Below are positions 1-9,375 of a DNA stretch of 64,000 nt, in pieces. The stretch lies in contig OZ245730.1 of the NCBI GenBank assembly GCA_965227145.1, forward strand, positions 1,674,001-1,738,000, in the 5' to 3' direction. The notes under the pieces are model-generated. The model did no database searches. It had not been told where the DNA came from and saw nothing but the letters and a program-made list of their open reading frames with translations. Position numbers and translations under genes: made by a program. Numbering within the stretch: the first letter of the stretch is position 1; each line of letters starts with the position of its first letter. Source of the stretch: JACKAQ01 sp965227145 (GTDB lineage Bacteria; Calditrichota; Calditrichia; RBG-13-44-9; J075).

Positions 1-843
1 GCTGCCCCCCGCTTTAAGCGGCATAATCTTGCAGTTCCAGTTAACCCCGGCGACACCAATACCATTGTTTCCGGTGGCAGCAGCAATACCGGCACATGCG
101 GTGCCGTGGCCATTATCATCCATGGGATCGTTGTCATTATTGTAAAAATCGTATCCGGGAACCATGCGTCCGGCAAAATCCGGGTGGTTGTAATCGACAC
201 CGGAGTCGATGATCGCCAGAATGATGCTGTTATCCCCGGTGTGCAAATCCCAGGCAAGCTGGGCGTTAATGTCCGCGCCGGGTGTTCCGACCGTGCCCAC
301 GTTGTTGTAGGGAATTGCCTGTCCGGTGTTGTTCAGCGCCCACTGGCTGGCATACAATGGATCGTTGGGAATAGCATTCAAAGTACGAATGAGATTCGGT
401 TCGGCATAGGCAACTTCCGGCAGCTTTGCATATTCGGCAATTGCTTCTTCAATGTCGGTGCCAACAGATACCGTTAGCACGTATGTGCGGGTTAAGCCGA
501 ACTGGTCGGCTTTGGCAGCATTGGCCGCTTTTTGGGATACGGTTTTGAAAGCCGGTTCCGCACTGCGCACGCCATAGCGATTGTTCAGCGCATCAAACGC
601 TGCCATTCCGGTTGCGCCGTAAATCGGTCGATGGCTCAATCCGGCCTGTTTTGCCGCGGTTGCCTTAATTTGGACAATAATTTCATTTTCAACATATTCC
701 GGTTGATTTTGGGTATCATCCGTTTGTTGATCTCTGGCAGGCTGTGAAAACAGTGCGCCGGTTGACGCAACTAACAACAAGCCTAACAAAATAAACTTGC
801 GACAAATTAGTTTGCAGAAATTCGCAGAAACCAATTTATTCAT
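1..843 (-). CDS. Subtilisin-like serine protease (peptidase S8), C-terminus outside window
   Basis: Secreted serine endopeptidase, partial: 281 codons are present and the frame is still open at base 1, so the catalytic Ser region is missing. Seen: N-terminal hydrophobic signal segment (about residues 10-30, ending near LFSQP), a propeptide-like region (about 40-140), then the subtilase motifs IIDSGVDY (catalytic Asp at about residue 213) and DDNGHGTACAG (catalytic His at about 246). The 33-residue Asp-His spacing is normal for the family. The ATG at 841-843 is preceded by a GGAGG-type ribosome site. The order prodomain-Asp-His suggests a fervidolysin-like subtilase (inference). Downstream domains or a sorting tail cannot be seen. 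Confidence 0.93.
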   Translation of the reverse strand, partial: MNKLVSANFCKLICRKFILLGLLLVASTGALFSQPARDQQTDDTQNQPEYVENEIIVQIKATAAKQAGLSHRPIYGATGMAAFDALNNRYGVRSAEPAFKTVSQKAANAAKADQFGLTRTYVLTVSVGTDIEEAIAEYAKLPEVAYAEPNLIRTLNAIPNDPLYASQWALNNTGQAIPYNNVGTVGTPGADINAQLAWDLHTGDNSIILAIIDSGVDYNHPDFAGRMVPGYDFYNNDNDPMDDNGHGTACAGIAAATGNNGIGVAGVNWNCKIMPLKAGGS

Positions 844-1506
844 TGTGGACATCCTCCGTTAAAGTAAAGGTATTAAACGACTTACGAAATTCTGGATGAG
901 ATAATTCCTCACCGGGTGGTTCAATCGCAGATTAAATAAATGGCGAGAACGATTTCATCCTTGAAATGTTAAGAGCATACAATCTGAACAATTGTGCTTC
1001 GAAAACCTGATTCTGTTTAGGCCGAAGCATTGCGGAGTAAGCAGTTATTTTAAGATAATTGACGCTAATATGTAGCTACAGCTTAATGAAAGAAGTGAAT
1101 CACCGGATGATTTGAAATCCGGGGGTGAATAGTTTGGAATGCTGAACCATCAACACACGTTGCTCAATTGCGAAGCACTATTTAAATTCACAAATACGGC
1201 GATATAATAACATCCTTTTTGTAATTTCTCGTTGTGACATATCGCACCGCCAAACATATCGTTATCTAAATATTAACATGTTGTAAAATACGACAATCAT
1301 ACGTCGTGCGGAAAGACAATCAATGTCGCATTTTGTTCGATCTTGAATATCAATCAGCCATTGAGAAATGTCTCCCAACGGTTTCGCAATTAAGATGTGG
1401 ATTGATCATTCCGGCAAACGACTTGTCTGGTTTTTGGGATAAACATCATCATCACTGTTTTGTTTGGATGAACTAAAATAGTGATTTTTCAAAGCGCTTG
1501 AATGAT
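844..1506. other. Intergenic region without recognisable gene
   Basis: About 660 A+T-rich bases. No convincing reading frame, tRNA or strong terminator was seen. The part next to 843 must hold the promoter of the subtilase, but no clear -35/-10 pair could be assigned. Confidence 0.5.
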
Positions 1507-1800
1507 TCAACGGTTGTTATCTGATTTTGGCAAATGATAATCTTGCGGCATTTCCCCGATGGGCTTCAGTTGTAATCCAAAATCATCGCGCCAGATAAAA
1601 TCCTTCGCCCGGGGAACATCCGCCGGGTTCGGAACGATGAGTAGGTAAACAGCTTGCTCGCCATTACCATCCTGTTGTATGTCACATAAAATACGGAGCG
1701 CCTCCAATGCGTTTTTTATTTGTCTTGCCTGAATATTATTGGTTGTGCGCCATACCAATCCTTTGATCTGTTGCGAATTGAATGATTCAGAGTTTTGCAA
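1507..1800 (-). CDS. Small hypothetical protein (97 aa)
   Basis: Not recognised. The frame begins with TTG at 1798-1800, preceded by AAAAGGTG at a suitable distance. The predicted protein is soluble and mixed in charge, with no signal peptide, membrane segment or metal motif. It has hydrophobic/charged periodicity (LEALRILCDIQ; AVYLLIVPNP) compatible with a small folded alpha/beta domain. It lies between the end of the hybrid sensor gene (2001) and the subtilase and has its own spacer on both sides. A spurious frame remains possible. Confidence 0.45.
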   Translation of the reverse strand: MQNSESFNSQQIKGLVWRTTNNIQARQIKNALEALRILCDIQQDGNGEQAVYLLIVPNPADVPRAKDFIWRDDFGLQLKPIGEMPQDYHLPKSDNNR

Positions 1801-2000
1801 GATGCACCTTTTATGTTGATTGGTATTTCTGCCGGTAGTTAATCGATCAAACCGGTCTTGATGTTTGCTGGATAAAATTACGATATCGGGTGGGCAAAAA
1901 TCTTTTCAATACTGCGCAAAAATTTGTCATTTTCGCGCATTTACGCTAAAAAATAGATTTTTGTGATGAAAAAAATGGTTGTGGCGAGGGGAAAGAGGCG

Positions 2001-5000
2001 TCAAACGTATTTTCGCCGATATGCCATTGGGGAAACGCCAAACTGTTTTTTGAACGCACGGGTAAAGTTCGCCTGATTACTAAAACCGACCTCGTAACAG
2101 ATTTCCGCAACATTTCCGGCATTTTGTTTGAGCAAATCGGCAGCGCGTTGCAGCCGCATGGAGCGGATCAGTTGACCGGCGGGCTGATCGATCAGCGCAC
2201 CCAATTTCCGGTTGAGTTGCGAAACGCTCATTCCAATGGTTTCGGCCAATTGTTCAACAAAAAAATGTTCTTCGCCAATGTGTGCGTCGATCACCGAAAT
2301 TATTTTTTCGAGAAACAATTCATCTATCGAAGTTGCGGCAACTTCCGTCGGCTTAATGACCGTTGCGTTGCTGAATCGTTCGCGAAGCTGTGATCGCAAT
2401 TCAATCAGATTTTTCACCCGCACCACTAATTCTTTGGCATCAAACGGTTTGATCAGGTAATCATCCGCACCGGTTTCGAGTCCGGTGAGTTTGTCTTCCC
2501 GGGCAGCGCGGGCGGTAAGCAAAATAACCGGAATGTGGCTGGTGCGCTCATCGGTTTTCAAATGTTTACAGACGGTGAATCCGTCCATTTTGGGCATCAT
2601 TAAATCACTGATGACCAAATCCGGTATGGTTTCCTGCGCCATTGCCACACCCGTTTCGCCATCTACCGCTTCGATGACGCTGAATTCCGGATCGAGATAT
2701 GTGCGGATGTAAAGGCGCATGTCCGGATTGTCTTCAATGAGCAGCAGCAACGGTTTCGCAGTGTTTTGGCTGCCGTTTTCCGGTGCTGTCATCTCGGCAG
2801 ATGTGGTGGAATTGTTGCCAAAAAATTCGTCTGAAACATTTGTTTTGGGAAAAATTTCAGTCGGCGTCGGCATAATTTCGATAACATCCCGTTCAATTTG
2901 TCCGAACGGTAATCGCACCGTAAACGCTGAACCTTCTCCCGGTGTGCTGGTCACGGAAATGCTGCCGTTGTGCAGTTCAACCAGTTCTTTGGTCAACGCC
3001 AGCCCGATGCCGGTGCCTTCATACGCCCGATTGGGTGAATCGTCCACCTGATAAAAACGGTTGAAAATATTTTCCAGCCGGTCGGCAGAAATGCCTTCGC
3101 CGGTGTCGCATACGCGGATTTCGAAATATGGTTCGTTCAAATTTGCACCGGTTTGGAGATCGAGGGCAATATCTATTTTGCCATCGTTTGGCGTGAATTT
3201 GAATGCGTTGGACAACAGGTTGTGGCAGATATTTTCGAATTTTTCCACATCGATCGCCGTTTGCAATGGTTGTTCCGGGAAATCAACGGTTAGCGTAATG
3301 TTGCGCATTTCCGCCAGCGATTCGTACGACATCGCAATACCGTTCATCAGCGGGATTACATCCACATTTTGCAGATGCAGCGATAATTTTCCGGCATCGA
3401 GCCGCGAGAGATCGAGCAACTGGTTGATCAACTTCAACAGCCGATTTGCGTTGCGGCGCATCACCTGCAAAATGGTCCGGGATTTATCCGTTTGCACATC
3501 CTCCGCCAGTTTTTCCATCGGTCCCAAAATTAACGTTAGCGGCGTACGAAACTCGTGGGAAATATTGGTGAAGAACCGGGATTTCAGTTTGTCCAGCTCT
3601 TTCAGTTTTTCCGATTGTTCGGCGAGCTGCGCGGTTCTTTCCGCGACGATGGCTTCCAATGCCTCCGCCCGTTTTTCTACCAGCGAAACCCGCCAGCGCA
3701 CCAACGAAAACAATCCCAGAATTCCCAAAATTGTGTAAATAAAATAAGCTAATCCTGTGCGATACCACGGCGGTAAAATGGCAAACGCGAAGGCTGCTTC
3801 CTCACTGATTTGCTGCTGTAAATTTTGCGATCGCACCCGGAAGCGATAATTGCCTTCCGGCAAATTGGTGTAATCTTTTTGACTTTCCACCGTCCAGTGC
3901 GACCAGTCGTTGTCGAATCCTTCGAGAAAATACTGATAGCGGTTCGCTTCCGGTGCAGCGTAGCTAAGTCCGGAAAATTCAATGCGTAAGGCGTTGTTTT
4001 TGTAAGGCAGTTCGTGCACGGTTCCGGGTTCGGAAATATCCGTTCCGCCAAAAATTAGCGAATCGGAATTGACCGTTACCCGGCGAATCAGCATCGGGTA
4101 ATCCGTTTGAACATTGGGGGTGATCGTTAAATCGTATCGCCGCAATCCTTCATCGTTGCTGAGCCAGAGATAGCGATAATTTGCCGTAGATTCGCCGCCA
4201 AAACCGTTGTCCGGGAACATCGTATAAATTTGTCCGTGATCACGCAATTCAGCAAAACGGGGATTGTCCCACACCGTTATTTGGCGATTTTCCGGATCGA
4301 TGACACCGATTTTTGTCTCGCCATTTTGGATGGCAGCAACCCGGTCAACATCGCCGGGAGAACGTTTTATTTGCATAATACCCAGCGTTGTATCTGCCAG
4401 ATTGCCGAAAAATGTAGCCGGACGAAATCGATCCTCATCCCAAAAAAGCACGCCTTTATTTGTGGAAACCAGCAATTTCCCGTCGAAAAAATAGGTACTG
4501 GCAGGCAATTTGTTTTTTAATGGCGGTGTTTTTTCGTAGTTGGTGATGGTGACATCTGCATCCGTCAATTTGTCGAAAGGCACTCCTTTTTTGAGGGTAA
4601 ATTTGCGCACATTTACTTGCGAGTTTACAGCCCAAATATTTCCGTCATCGTCTTCCGCAATGGTGTTCACCATATCTTTAATGCCCGGCAGCATTCCGGC
4701 AAACGCCCATTTTCCGGCAGTTTTTTTGAGAAACGCCAAACCAAACTCAGTGCCGACAAAAATAAAATTTGGATTGAACCGCGATTGATACAATGAATTG
4801 GTGTTTTTTTGATAGATCAATTTGCCGCGATTGCCGGAAATCTGGTGAACGCCGTTGTGCGAAGCGGAGAACAAATCATCATCGATAGACAGCAGATCCC
4901 AGCACTGCGCACCAACATTTTCAACCTCCCGGAATTGCGGCGGCGATTGCACAGAAACCCCCGGTTCCAGAAAATAAACGCCGTTGCTGGTGGCGGCGTA

Positions 5001-6215
5001 TAATTTGCCTTTGTGGCGTGTCAGCGTTTCTACCGTGCCCTCGATTCCCAACGATTCATCATAAAAAGTGGATTGCGGCGGCAGCGCCACTCGCGCCAGA
5101 CCATTGTTCATCCCGATCCACAATCCGCCCTGATTGTCACTGTTCAACGACCAAATGGTTTCATCGCGTAAGTTGCTGTTTTTATTGAGTATATTTTTTA
5201 TGTTTCCATCCGCATCCGTTATCACGACACCGCCGCTCAACGTACCCAGTGCATACAAATTTGTGCCGGGAATTGCACAGCCGCTGTAAAGCTCGTGTTT
5301 CGCCAGATACGCATCAACTGCACTGTTTTGGATTTCAAAAGTGCTGCCGTTATATCGCACCAATTTATTGATCGACGCGCCCAATATGGCGCCATCGGAT
5401 GTCTGAGCTACAAAATTGACATATCGGAAACCGGTTGAATTGGGGATGATTTGCAGCGAATCGTCCACCATTTTTGCCAAACCCACATCCACGCCGCAGT
5501 AAACCATCAGTGTATCAGAAATTGTGATACAGCGATAAAAATTGCTGACCGGCGGATCCAAAACGGTCATTTCTGTACCGTTCCAGCGCGCCAAAAAATG
5601 ATAGGTCATAAAGTAAACGCCATCGGGTGTAATGAGGGTGTACCAGACATCGGTGAAGTCGCGATAATTGATCGGGAGTTTTGCTTTCAGCGAAACGAAT
5701 TGGGTTGTGCCTGTTGAATCGGGTGCAAGATATCCCAAATCACCGATTGAGCCGGCGAAGATGCGCCCGGTTTTATCCATCGCCAGCGAGCGGATGGTGG
5801 CATTTTGAGGCGTGCGAATTAATCGCCAGTGAACGCCGTCGTATTCCAGAACGCCATCCACATTTCCGAAATACATGATACCGCGCAGATCCTGAGCAAT
5901 CGCCCAATTTTGCGATGACGCACGATAATCTTTGGGGCTGAAATTTTGAATATCGGGAATGCCGCTCTCGTTAACAAAATTGGATTCTGATTGGGAAAAA
6001 GCTGTGGCATAAAATACAAACCATGAAAACACAACGATAGCGGTAAGCATCTGTTGTACCGGGGATTTACGTTGTCTTTTGTTCTTGCTGAAAAAAGACG
6101 TCGATATTATTTCACAATTTAAATTTGGCATCATTTTCAAAAAAAACAGCGCTGATTGACGGGTCATCATTTGCATAAAATACGAATTTTGCCAGTAAGT
6201 TGAAATATTTTTCAT
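2001..6215 (-). CDS. Hybrid two-component system protein (periplasmic propeller, histidine kinase, response regulator, AraC output)
   Basis: A one-polypeptide signalling protein that senses in the periplasm and controls transcription. Numbering is from the upstream TTG at 6278. In order: signal/anchor hydrophobic segment (about 77-95), repeated propeller blades (about 110-760), a Y_Y_Y-like domain before the membrane (about 770-840), one membrane segment (about 843-865), and a HisKA motif SHEFRTPL with phospho-acceptor His about 908. Then come an ATPase motif (GTGIGLALTKEL), a receiver domain with phospho-acceptor Asp about 1225 (SDLMMPKMDG) and Lys in LIKPFD, and a C-terminal AraC helix-turn-helix (about 1330-1425). 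This is the HTCS architecture that in Bacteroidota usually responds to glycans. The start is uncertain: no start has a good ribosome site. The ATG at 6213-6215 is chosen; TTG 6278 and ATGs near 6129 and 6050 are alternatives. Confidence 0.93.
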   Translation of the reverse strand: MKNISTYWQNSYFMQMMTRQSALFFLKMMPNLNCEIISTSFFSKNKRQRKSPVQQMLTAIVVFSWFVFYATAFSQSESNFVNESGIPDIQNFSPKDYRASSQNWAIAQDLRGIMYFGNVDGVLEYDGVHWRLIRTPQNATIRSLAMDKTGRIFAGSIGDLGYLAPDSTGTTQFVSLKAKLPINYRDFTDVWYTLITPDGVYFMTYHFLARWNGTEMTVLDPPVSNFYRCITISDTLMVYCGVDVGLAKMVDDSLQIIPNSTGFRYVNFVAQTSDGAILGASINKLVRYNGSTFEIQNSAVDAYLAKHELYSGCAIPGTNLYALGTLSGGVVITDADGNIKNILNKNSNLRDETIWSLNSDNQGGLWIGMNNGLARVALPPQSTFYDESLGIEGTVETLTRHKGKLYAATSNGVYFLEPGVSVQSPPQFREVENVGAQCWDLLSIDDDLFSASHNGVHQISGNRGKLIYQKNTNSLYQSRFNPNFIFVGTEFGLAFLKKTAGKWAFAGMLPGIKDMVNTIAEDDDGNIWAVNSQVNVRKFTLKKGVPFDKLTDADVTITNYEKTPPLKNKLPASTYFFDGKLLVSTNKGVLFWDEDRFRPATFFGNLADTTLGIMQIKRSPGDVDRVAAIQNGETKIGVIDPENRQITVWDNPRFAELRDHGQIYTMFPDNGFGGESTANYRYLWLSNDEGLRRYDLTITPNVQTDYPMLIRRVTVNSDSLIFGGTDISEPGTVHELPYKNNALRIEFSGLSYAAPEANRYQYFLEGFDNDWSHWTVESQKDYTNLPEGNYRFRVRSQNLQQQISEEAAFAFAILPPWYRTGLAYFIYTILGILGLFSLVRWRVSLVEKRAEALEAIVAERTAQLAEQSEKLKELDKLKSRFFTNISHEFRTPLTLILGPMEKLAEDVQTDKSRTILQVMRRNANRLLKLINQLLDLSRLDAGKLSLHLQNVDVIPLMNGIAMSYESLAEMRNITLTVDFPEQPLQTAIDVEKFENICHNLLSNAFKFTPNDGKIDIALDLQTGANLNEPYFEIRVCDTGEGISADRLENIFNRFYQVDDSPNRAYEGTGIGLALTKELVELHNGSISVTSTPGEGSAFTVRLPFGQIERDVIEIMPTPTEIFPKTNVSDEFFGNNSTTSAEMTAPENGSQNTAKPLLLLIEDNPDMRLYIRTYLDPEFSVIEAVDGETGVAMAQETIPDLVISDLMMPKMDGFTVCKHLKTDERTSHIPVILLTARAAREDKLTGLETGADDYLIKPFDAKELVVRVKNLIELRSQLRERFSNATVIKPTEVAATSIDELFLEKIISVIDAHIGEEHFFVEQLAETIGMSVSQLNRKLGALIDQPAGQLIRSMRLQRAADLLKQNAGNVAEICYEVGFSNQANFTRAFKKQFGVSPMAYRRKYV

Positions 6216-6300
6216 TCGTGGTGTAAAAATTATGGAATGAATCTGACAATCAACATGATTCGGCAGGCACAATTGCAAATATTAATTTTTAAGGTATATA

Positions 6301-6329
6301 AAAAGGGCGTCGTATTCGGACGCCCTTTT
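6301..6329 (-). terminator. Rho-independent terminator after the aminotransferase gene
   Basis: An 11-bp perfect stem (AAAAGGGCGTC / GACGCCCTTTT) with a 7-base loop. Read on the minus strand, the stem is followed by a T-rich run. It lies between the end of the aminotransferase gene (6475) and the start of the hybrid sensor gene, so it insulates the sensor from exopolysaccharide transcription. The symmetric A/T flanks could also let it work on the plus strand. Confidence 0.85.
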
Positions 6330-6474
6330 GGGATTTACGGCTTCAAGTTGCGATGGATAAAGTTAAATCAAATTATTGCTTAGCCCAGAAAATAAAATGC
6401 CAAATCTTTAACGAATCAGCCTCTGTTTATTAATCCCACATTGGCTGCAACAGTCAAAAAGCTCACAAATAATC

Positions 6475-7578
6475 TCATTTAATGATGCTCATTAATAATT
6501 TTGCTACATGCGCTACTGATTCATCGGTCAATTCCGGGAACATTGGCAGAGAAATGTATTCGTTGCTGCAGCGTTCAGCCACCGGGAAATCACCGGCTGT
6601 GTAGCCGAGATATTTGTAGGCATTTTGCAAATGCAACGGAACGGGATAGTGTATGCCACAGAAAACATTGCGCGCCTTCATCTCTTCGATGATTGAATCG
6701 CGGTTGTTGGCGCGGATGGCGTAAATGTGATAGACATGCTTCGCATCTGGTATTTCCACCGGCGATACAATTGCCGGAATTTCTGCGAGCAATGCATCAT
6801 ATTGTTTCGCATGCGCCCGGCGGGCGTCGTTCCACTGATCGATGTGTTTCAATTTCACACTAAGCACCGCACCCTGGATGCCGTCCATCCGTCCGTTCCA
6901 GCCCACATATTCGTGATAATATTTCTGCGACTGCCCGTGATCGCGATACATTTTGATTTTTTGCGCCAATTCGCCGTCATTGGTGACGATTCCGCCGGCT
7001 TCGCCGTACGCCCCGAGATTTTTTCCCGGATAAAAGCTGAAGCAGGCGGCATGTCCGAATTCACCGGCTTTTTTACCGCGATGCATTGCGCCGTGCGCCT
7101 GGCTGGCATCTTCGATCACATAAAGATTATGTTCTCTGGCGATCTCGCAGATCGCAGTCATATCCGCCATTTGCCCAAAGAGGTGCACCGGGATGATGGC
7201 TTTGGTTTTCGGGGTGATGGCTGCTGCCAGCAGATTCGGGTCTATATTGTAGCTGGTTTCATCGATATCCACAAACACCGGTGTTGCTCCGGCATAGCTG
7301 ATCGCCTCGGCAGTGGCGATGAACGTATTGGGTGTGGTGATCACTTCATCACCGGCGCCGATACCCAAGCCGAGCAGCGCCAGCCACAATGCGGATGTTC
7401 CGCTACTCACGCCGATGCCGTGTTCACAGTTGCAATAGACCGCAAACTGTTTTTCGAAGGTTTCCACAAAAGGTCCGCCGGCAAAAGCGGTTTTTTCAAT
7501 GACTTGCTGAATCGCGCTATCAATTTCTGATTTAATGGAAAGGTATTGTGATTTTAGGTCGAGAAACGGAACGTTCAT
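6475..7578 (-). CDS. DegT/DnrJ/EryC1/StrS-family sugar aminotransferase
   Basis: PLP-dependent transfer of an amino group to a keto-sugar nucleotide. The 367 residues are the full family length. Seen: the N-terminal VPFLDLKSQY motif, SSGTSALWLAL (PLP phosphate binding), EDASQAHGA (ring-stacking Asp) and FYPGKNLGAYG with the Schiff-base Lys at about 186. The ATG follows a GGAG site. The preceding gene on the same strand is a WbpD/FdtC-type N-acetyltransferase, so the pair probably makes a 3-acetamido sugar (UDP-GlcNAc3NAcA-type or dTDP-Fuc3NAc-type; inference). WbpE- or FdtB-like is therefore the best guess, but substrate cannot be read from sequence alone. Confidence 0.92.
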   Translation of the reverse strand: MNVPFLDLKSQYLSIKSEIDSAIQQVIEKTAFAGGPFVETFEKQFAVYCNCEHGIGVSSGTSALWLALLGLGIGAGDEVITTPNTFIATAEAISYAGATPVFVDIDETSYNIDPNLLAAAITPKTKAIIPVHLFGQMADMTAICEIAREHNLYVIEDASQAHGAMHRGKKAGEFGHAACFSFYPGKNLGAYGEAGGIVTNDGELAQKIKMYRDHGQSQKYYHEYVGWNGRMDGIQGAVLSVKLKHIDQWNDARRAHAKQYDALLAEIPAIVSPVEIPDAKHVYHIYAIRANNRDSIIEEMKARNVFCGIHYPVPLHLQNAYKYLGYTAGDFPVAERCSNEYISLPMFPELTDESVAHVAKLLMSIIK

Positions 7579-7672
7579 TTGTTCTCCGGAAATTTCAAGT
7601 TGGAAGATAATATATTTTTATACCGAGACAGTGGGGAAGTGGCAGAAATAAAAATCCTGCATTACCTCAGTT

Positions 7673-8149
7673 TTATTTGCCAATCCTGCGAATAATTACC
7701 GCTGGATTTCCGGCAACAATGGTATTTGGCGGTACGTCTTTAGTGACAACTGCTCCGGCACCAACAATTGCATCCTCACCGACTGTTATGCCGCAGAGCA
7801 GTGTGGCGCTGGAACCGATGGATGCCCCTTTTTTGATGCGAGTGGGTACGCAAACCCAGTCATCCTCGGTTTGCAGTTTGCCTTCACCGGCGGTTGCCCG
7901 GGGATAAACATCGTTGATAAATGTAACGTTATGCCCGACAAACACATCGTCCTCGATGGTGACGCCATCGCAAATAAAAGTATGGCTGGAAATTTTGCAG
8001 TTGGCACCGATTGTCGCACCTTTCTGGATTTCTACAAACGTACCGATTTTGCTATTGTCACCGATTTCGCAGCCGTAGAGATTCACGAAAGCGAATATTT
8101 TTACGTTTTTTCCAAGCTTAACATCGGGGGAAATTCTGGTGTAGTCCAT
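7673..8149 (-). CDS. Left-handed beta-helix N-acetyltransferase for nucleotide sugars (WbpD/FdtC-like)
   Basis: Acetyl-CoA dependent N-acetylation of an amino sugar nucleotide. The 158 residues are dominated by hexapeptide repeats such as IGDNSK, IGTFVE, IGANCK, IEDDVF and VGEDAI that form a left-handed helix. The FINDVYPRA stretch is typical of the WbpD/WlbB/FdtC/QdtC group, and the C-terminal IVAGNPAVIIR is the usual cap. It lies 94 bases upstream of the aminotransferase on the same strand, presumably in one operon that diverges from the exporter gene. Ribosome site is weak. Family is secure; the exact sugar is not. Confidence 0.9.
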   Translation of the reverse strand: MDYTRISPDVKLGKNVKIFAFVNLYGCEIGDNSKIGTFVEIQKGATIGANCKISSHTFICDGVTIEDDVFVGHNVTFINDVYPRATAGEGKLQTEDDWVCVPTRIKKGASIGSSATLLCGITVGEDAIVGAGAVVTKDVPPNTIVAGNPAVIIRRIGK

Positions 8150-8679
8150 ATTGTTTTTCTGTTCATCAAGTTTGTTGAATGTTCAATAAAATGAAATTAT
8201 TTGAAAAAAACTGTCACAATCGAGCTTGCTGTTGTGCATTTGTTCTCGCGGAAAGTTATGGCAATTCGTATTACAGAATGGTTTGTAATGTGTTAAAAAT
8301 TGATAACGCATTGTGAATATCTATGTTTTGCTAATCATCAGCAGGCTGATGTTTGATAAAAAAACGTGCTATTAAAAACAGCTGTATTAAGGAATTGACG
8401 AAGTGCATTATTTCTCGAATGAATAGAAATTGAATGTTAATGCAAATGTAATATTTTTGGATGTAAACTGAAATATATGATGACTTACATTATCCCAGCC
8501 AATTTATACGATTACTATTATAGAACCGGTTGATATCTACTACTCCTTTTCTACCAATTCAGAATGGCTTAATTCAAAATTAACATTATCTCTTAATTCA
8601 GTTTTCATTTAGCCGCAATTAATCGTTGGTAACTTGCTGACGATTGGGAGATATAAATATTTATTCCAACAGGATGTTT
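8150..8679. promoter_or_regulatory. Divergent intergenic region controlling the exopolysaccharide locus
   Basis: About 530 A+T-rich bases between the leftward acetyltransferase and the rightward exporter gene, so it must hold promoters for both directions. No gene is visible. TATTAT and TATAGA hexamers occur around 8515-8525, but no matching -35 box could be defended. The length is generous for a promoter pair and would allow regulatory sites or an untranslated leader. Confidence 0.45.
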
Positions 8680-9321
8680 ATGTATCAAAAGCTTTATTTG
8701 GCGTATCGAAACGGATTTAATTTGATTGTGATTGCTGGATTTATTCTGATGGCATTCCCGGCTTTTTCCCAAACACTAAATCCCGGTGACGGTATTCGGC
8801 TCACCTTTTATAACATTTCCGATGCTATTTCGGGCGATTTTTATGTTCAGAAAAACAACAGCTTGCAGTTGCCGTACATTGGCAATCTTTCCACGGAAGA
8901 TCGGTTGTTTGAAGATATTCGCGACGAGGTTGTTGATAAATACAAGGCAATCTATCGCAATCCCGAATTGAACGTGTTGCCGCTATATCGCATCAATGTT
9001 TTTGGAGAAGTGCGAAATCCGGGCAGTTATTATGTGACCGGTGTGGAAAAACTGTCGGATTTGCTCGCAATGGCCGGCGGCGAAACCGATAGGGCAAGTT
9101 TGGGCAAAATTTATCTGGTCCAGGACAGCGCAAAGGTTGATATCAATGCAAAAGAAATCTTGCAAAAAGGCGAGCGGATTAACGATATCGGCATGGAATC
9201 CGGTGACCAGGTTTATGTGCCGCGTAAAAAGTTTGTTTCACTGTTAAGCGCGCCAACGCTTATTTCTTTAGGTGCGTTGTTTATTACATCTTACGGAATA
9301 ATGACACGTAACAACGATTGA
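8680..9321 (+). CDS. Polysaccharide export protein (Wza-like, Poly_export plus SLBB)
   Basis: Outer-membrane/periplasmic protein for capsule or exopolysaccharide export. Seen: signal peptide (LIVIAGFILMAFPAFSQ), the Poly_export opening LNPGDGIRLTF, an SLBB-type stretch (INVFGEVRNPGSYYVTG), and a short hydrophobic C-terminal helix. At about 213 residues it is much shorter than E. coli Wza and has one SLBB copy, as is common outside enterobacteria. The ATG at 8680 is chosen because AGGA lies 5 bases upstream; ATG 8674 and TTG 8644 are in frame. It is the first gene of the rightward block. Confidence 0.9.
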   Translation: MYQKLYLAYRNGFNLIVIAGFILMAFPAFSQTLNPGDGIRLTFYNISDAISGDFYVQKNNSLQLPYIGNLSTEDRLFEDIRDEVVDKYKAIYRNPELNVLPLYRINVFGEVRNPGSYYVTGVEKLSDLLAMAGGETDRASLGKIYLVQDSAKVDINAKEILQKGERINDIGMESGDQVYVPRKKFVSLLSAPTLISLGALFITSYGIMTRNND

Positions 9322-9375
9322 TTTATCGTAAATGGTAATTGTCTGATCATTTGGCGGGAACACCTAAAACTGAAT

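Noticed and set aside
106..477. Plus-strand frame at the window start
   Set aside because: It is antisense to the subtilase, whose catalytic motifs are clear on the minus strand.
1203..1208. TATAAT hexamer on the plus strand as a promoter
   Set aside because: No -35 partner and no gene downstream on that strand; expected by chance in A+T-rich sequence.
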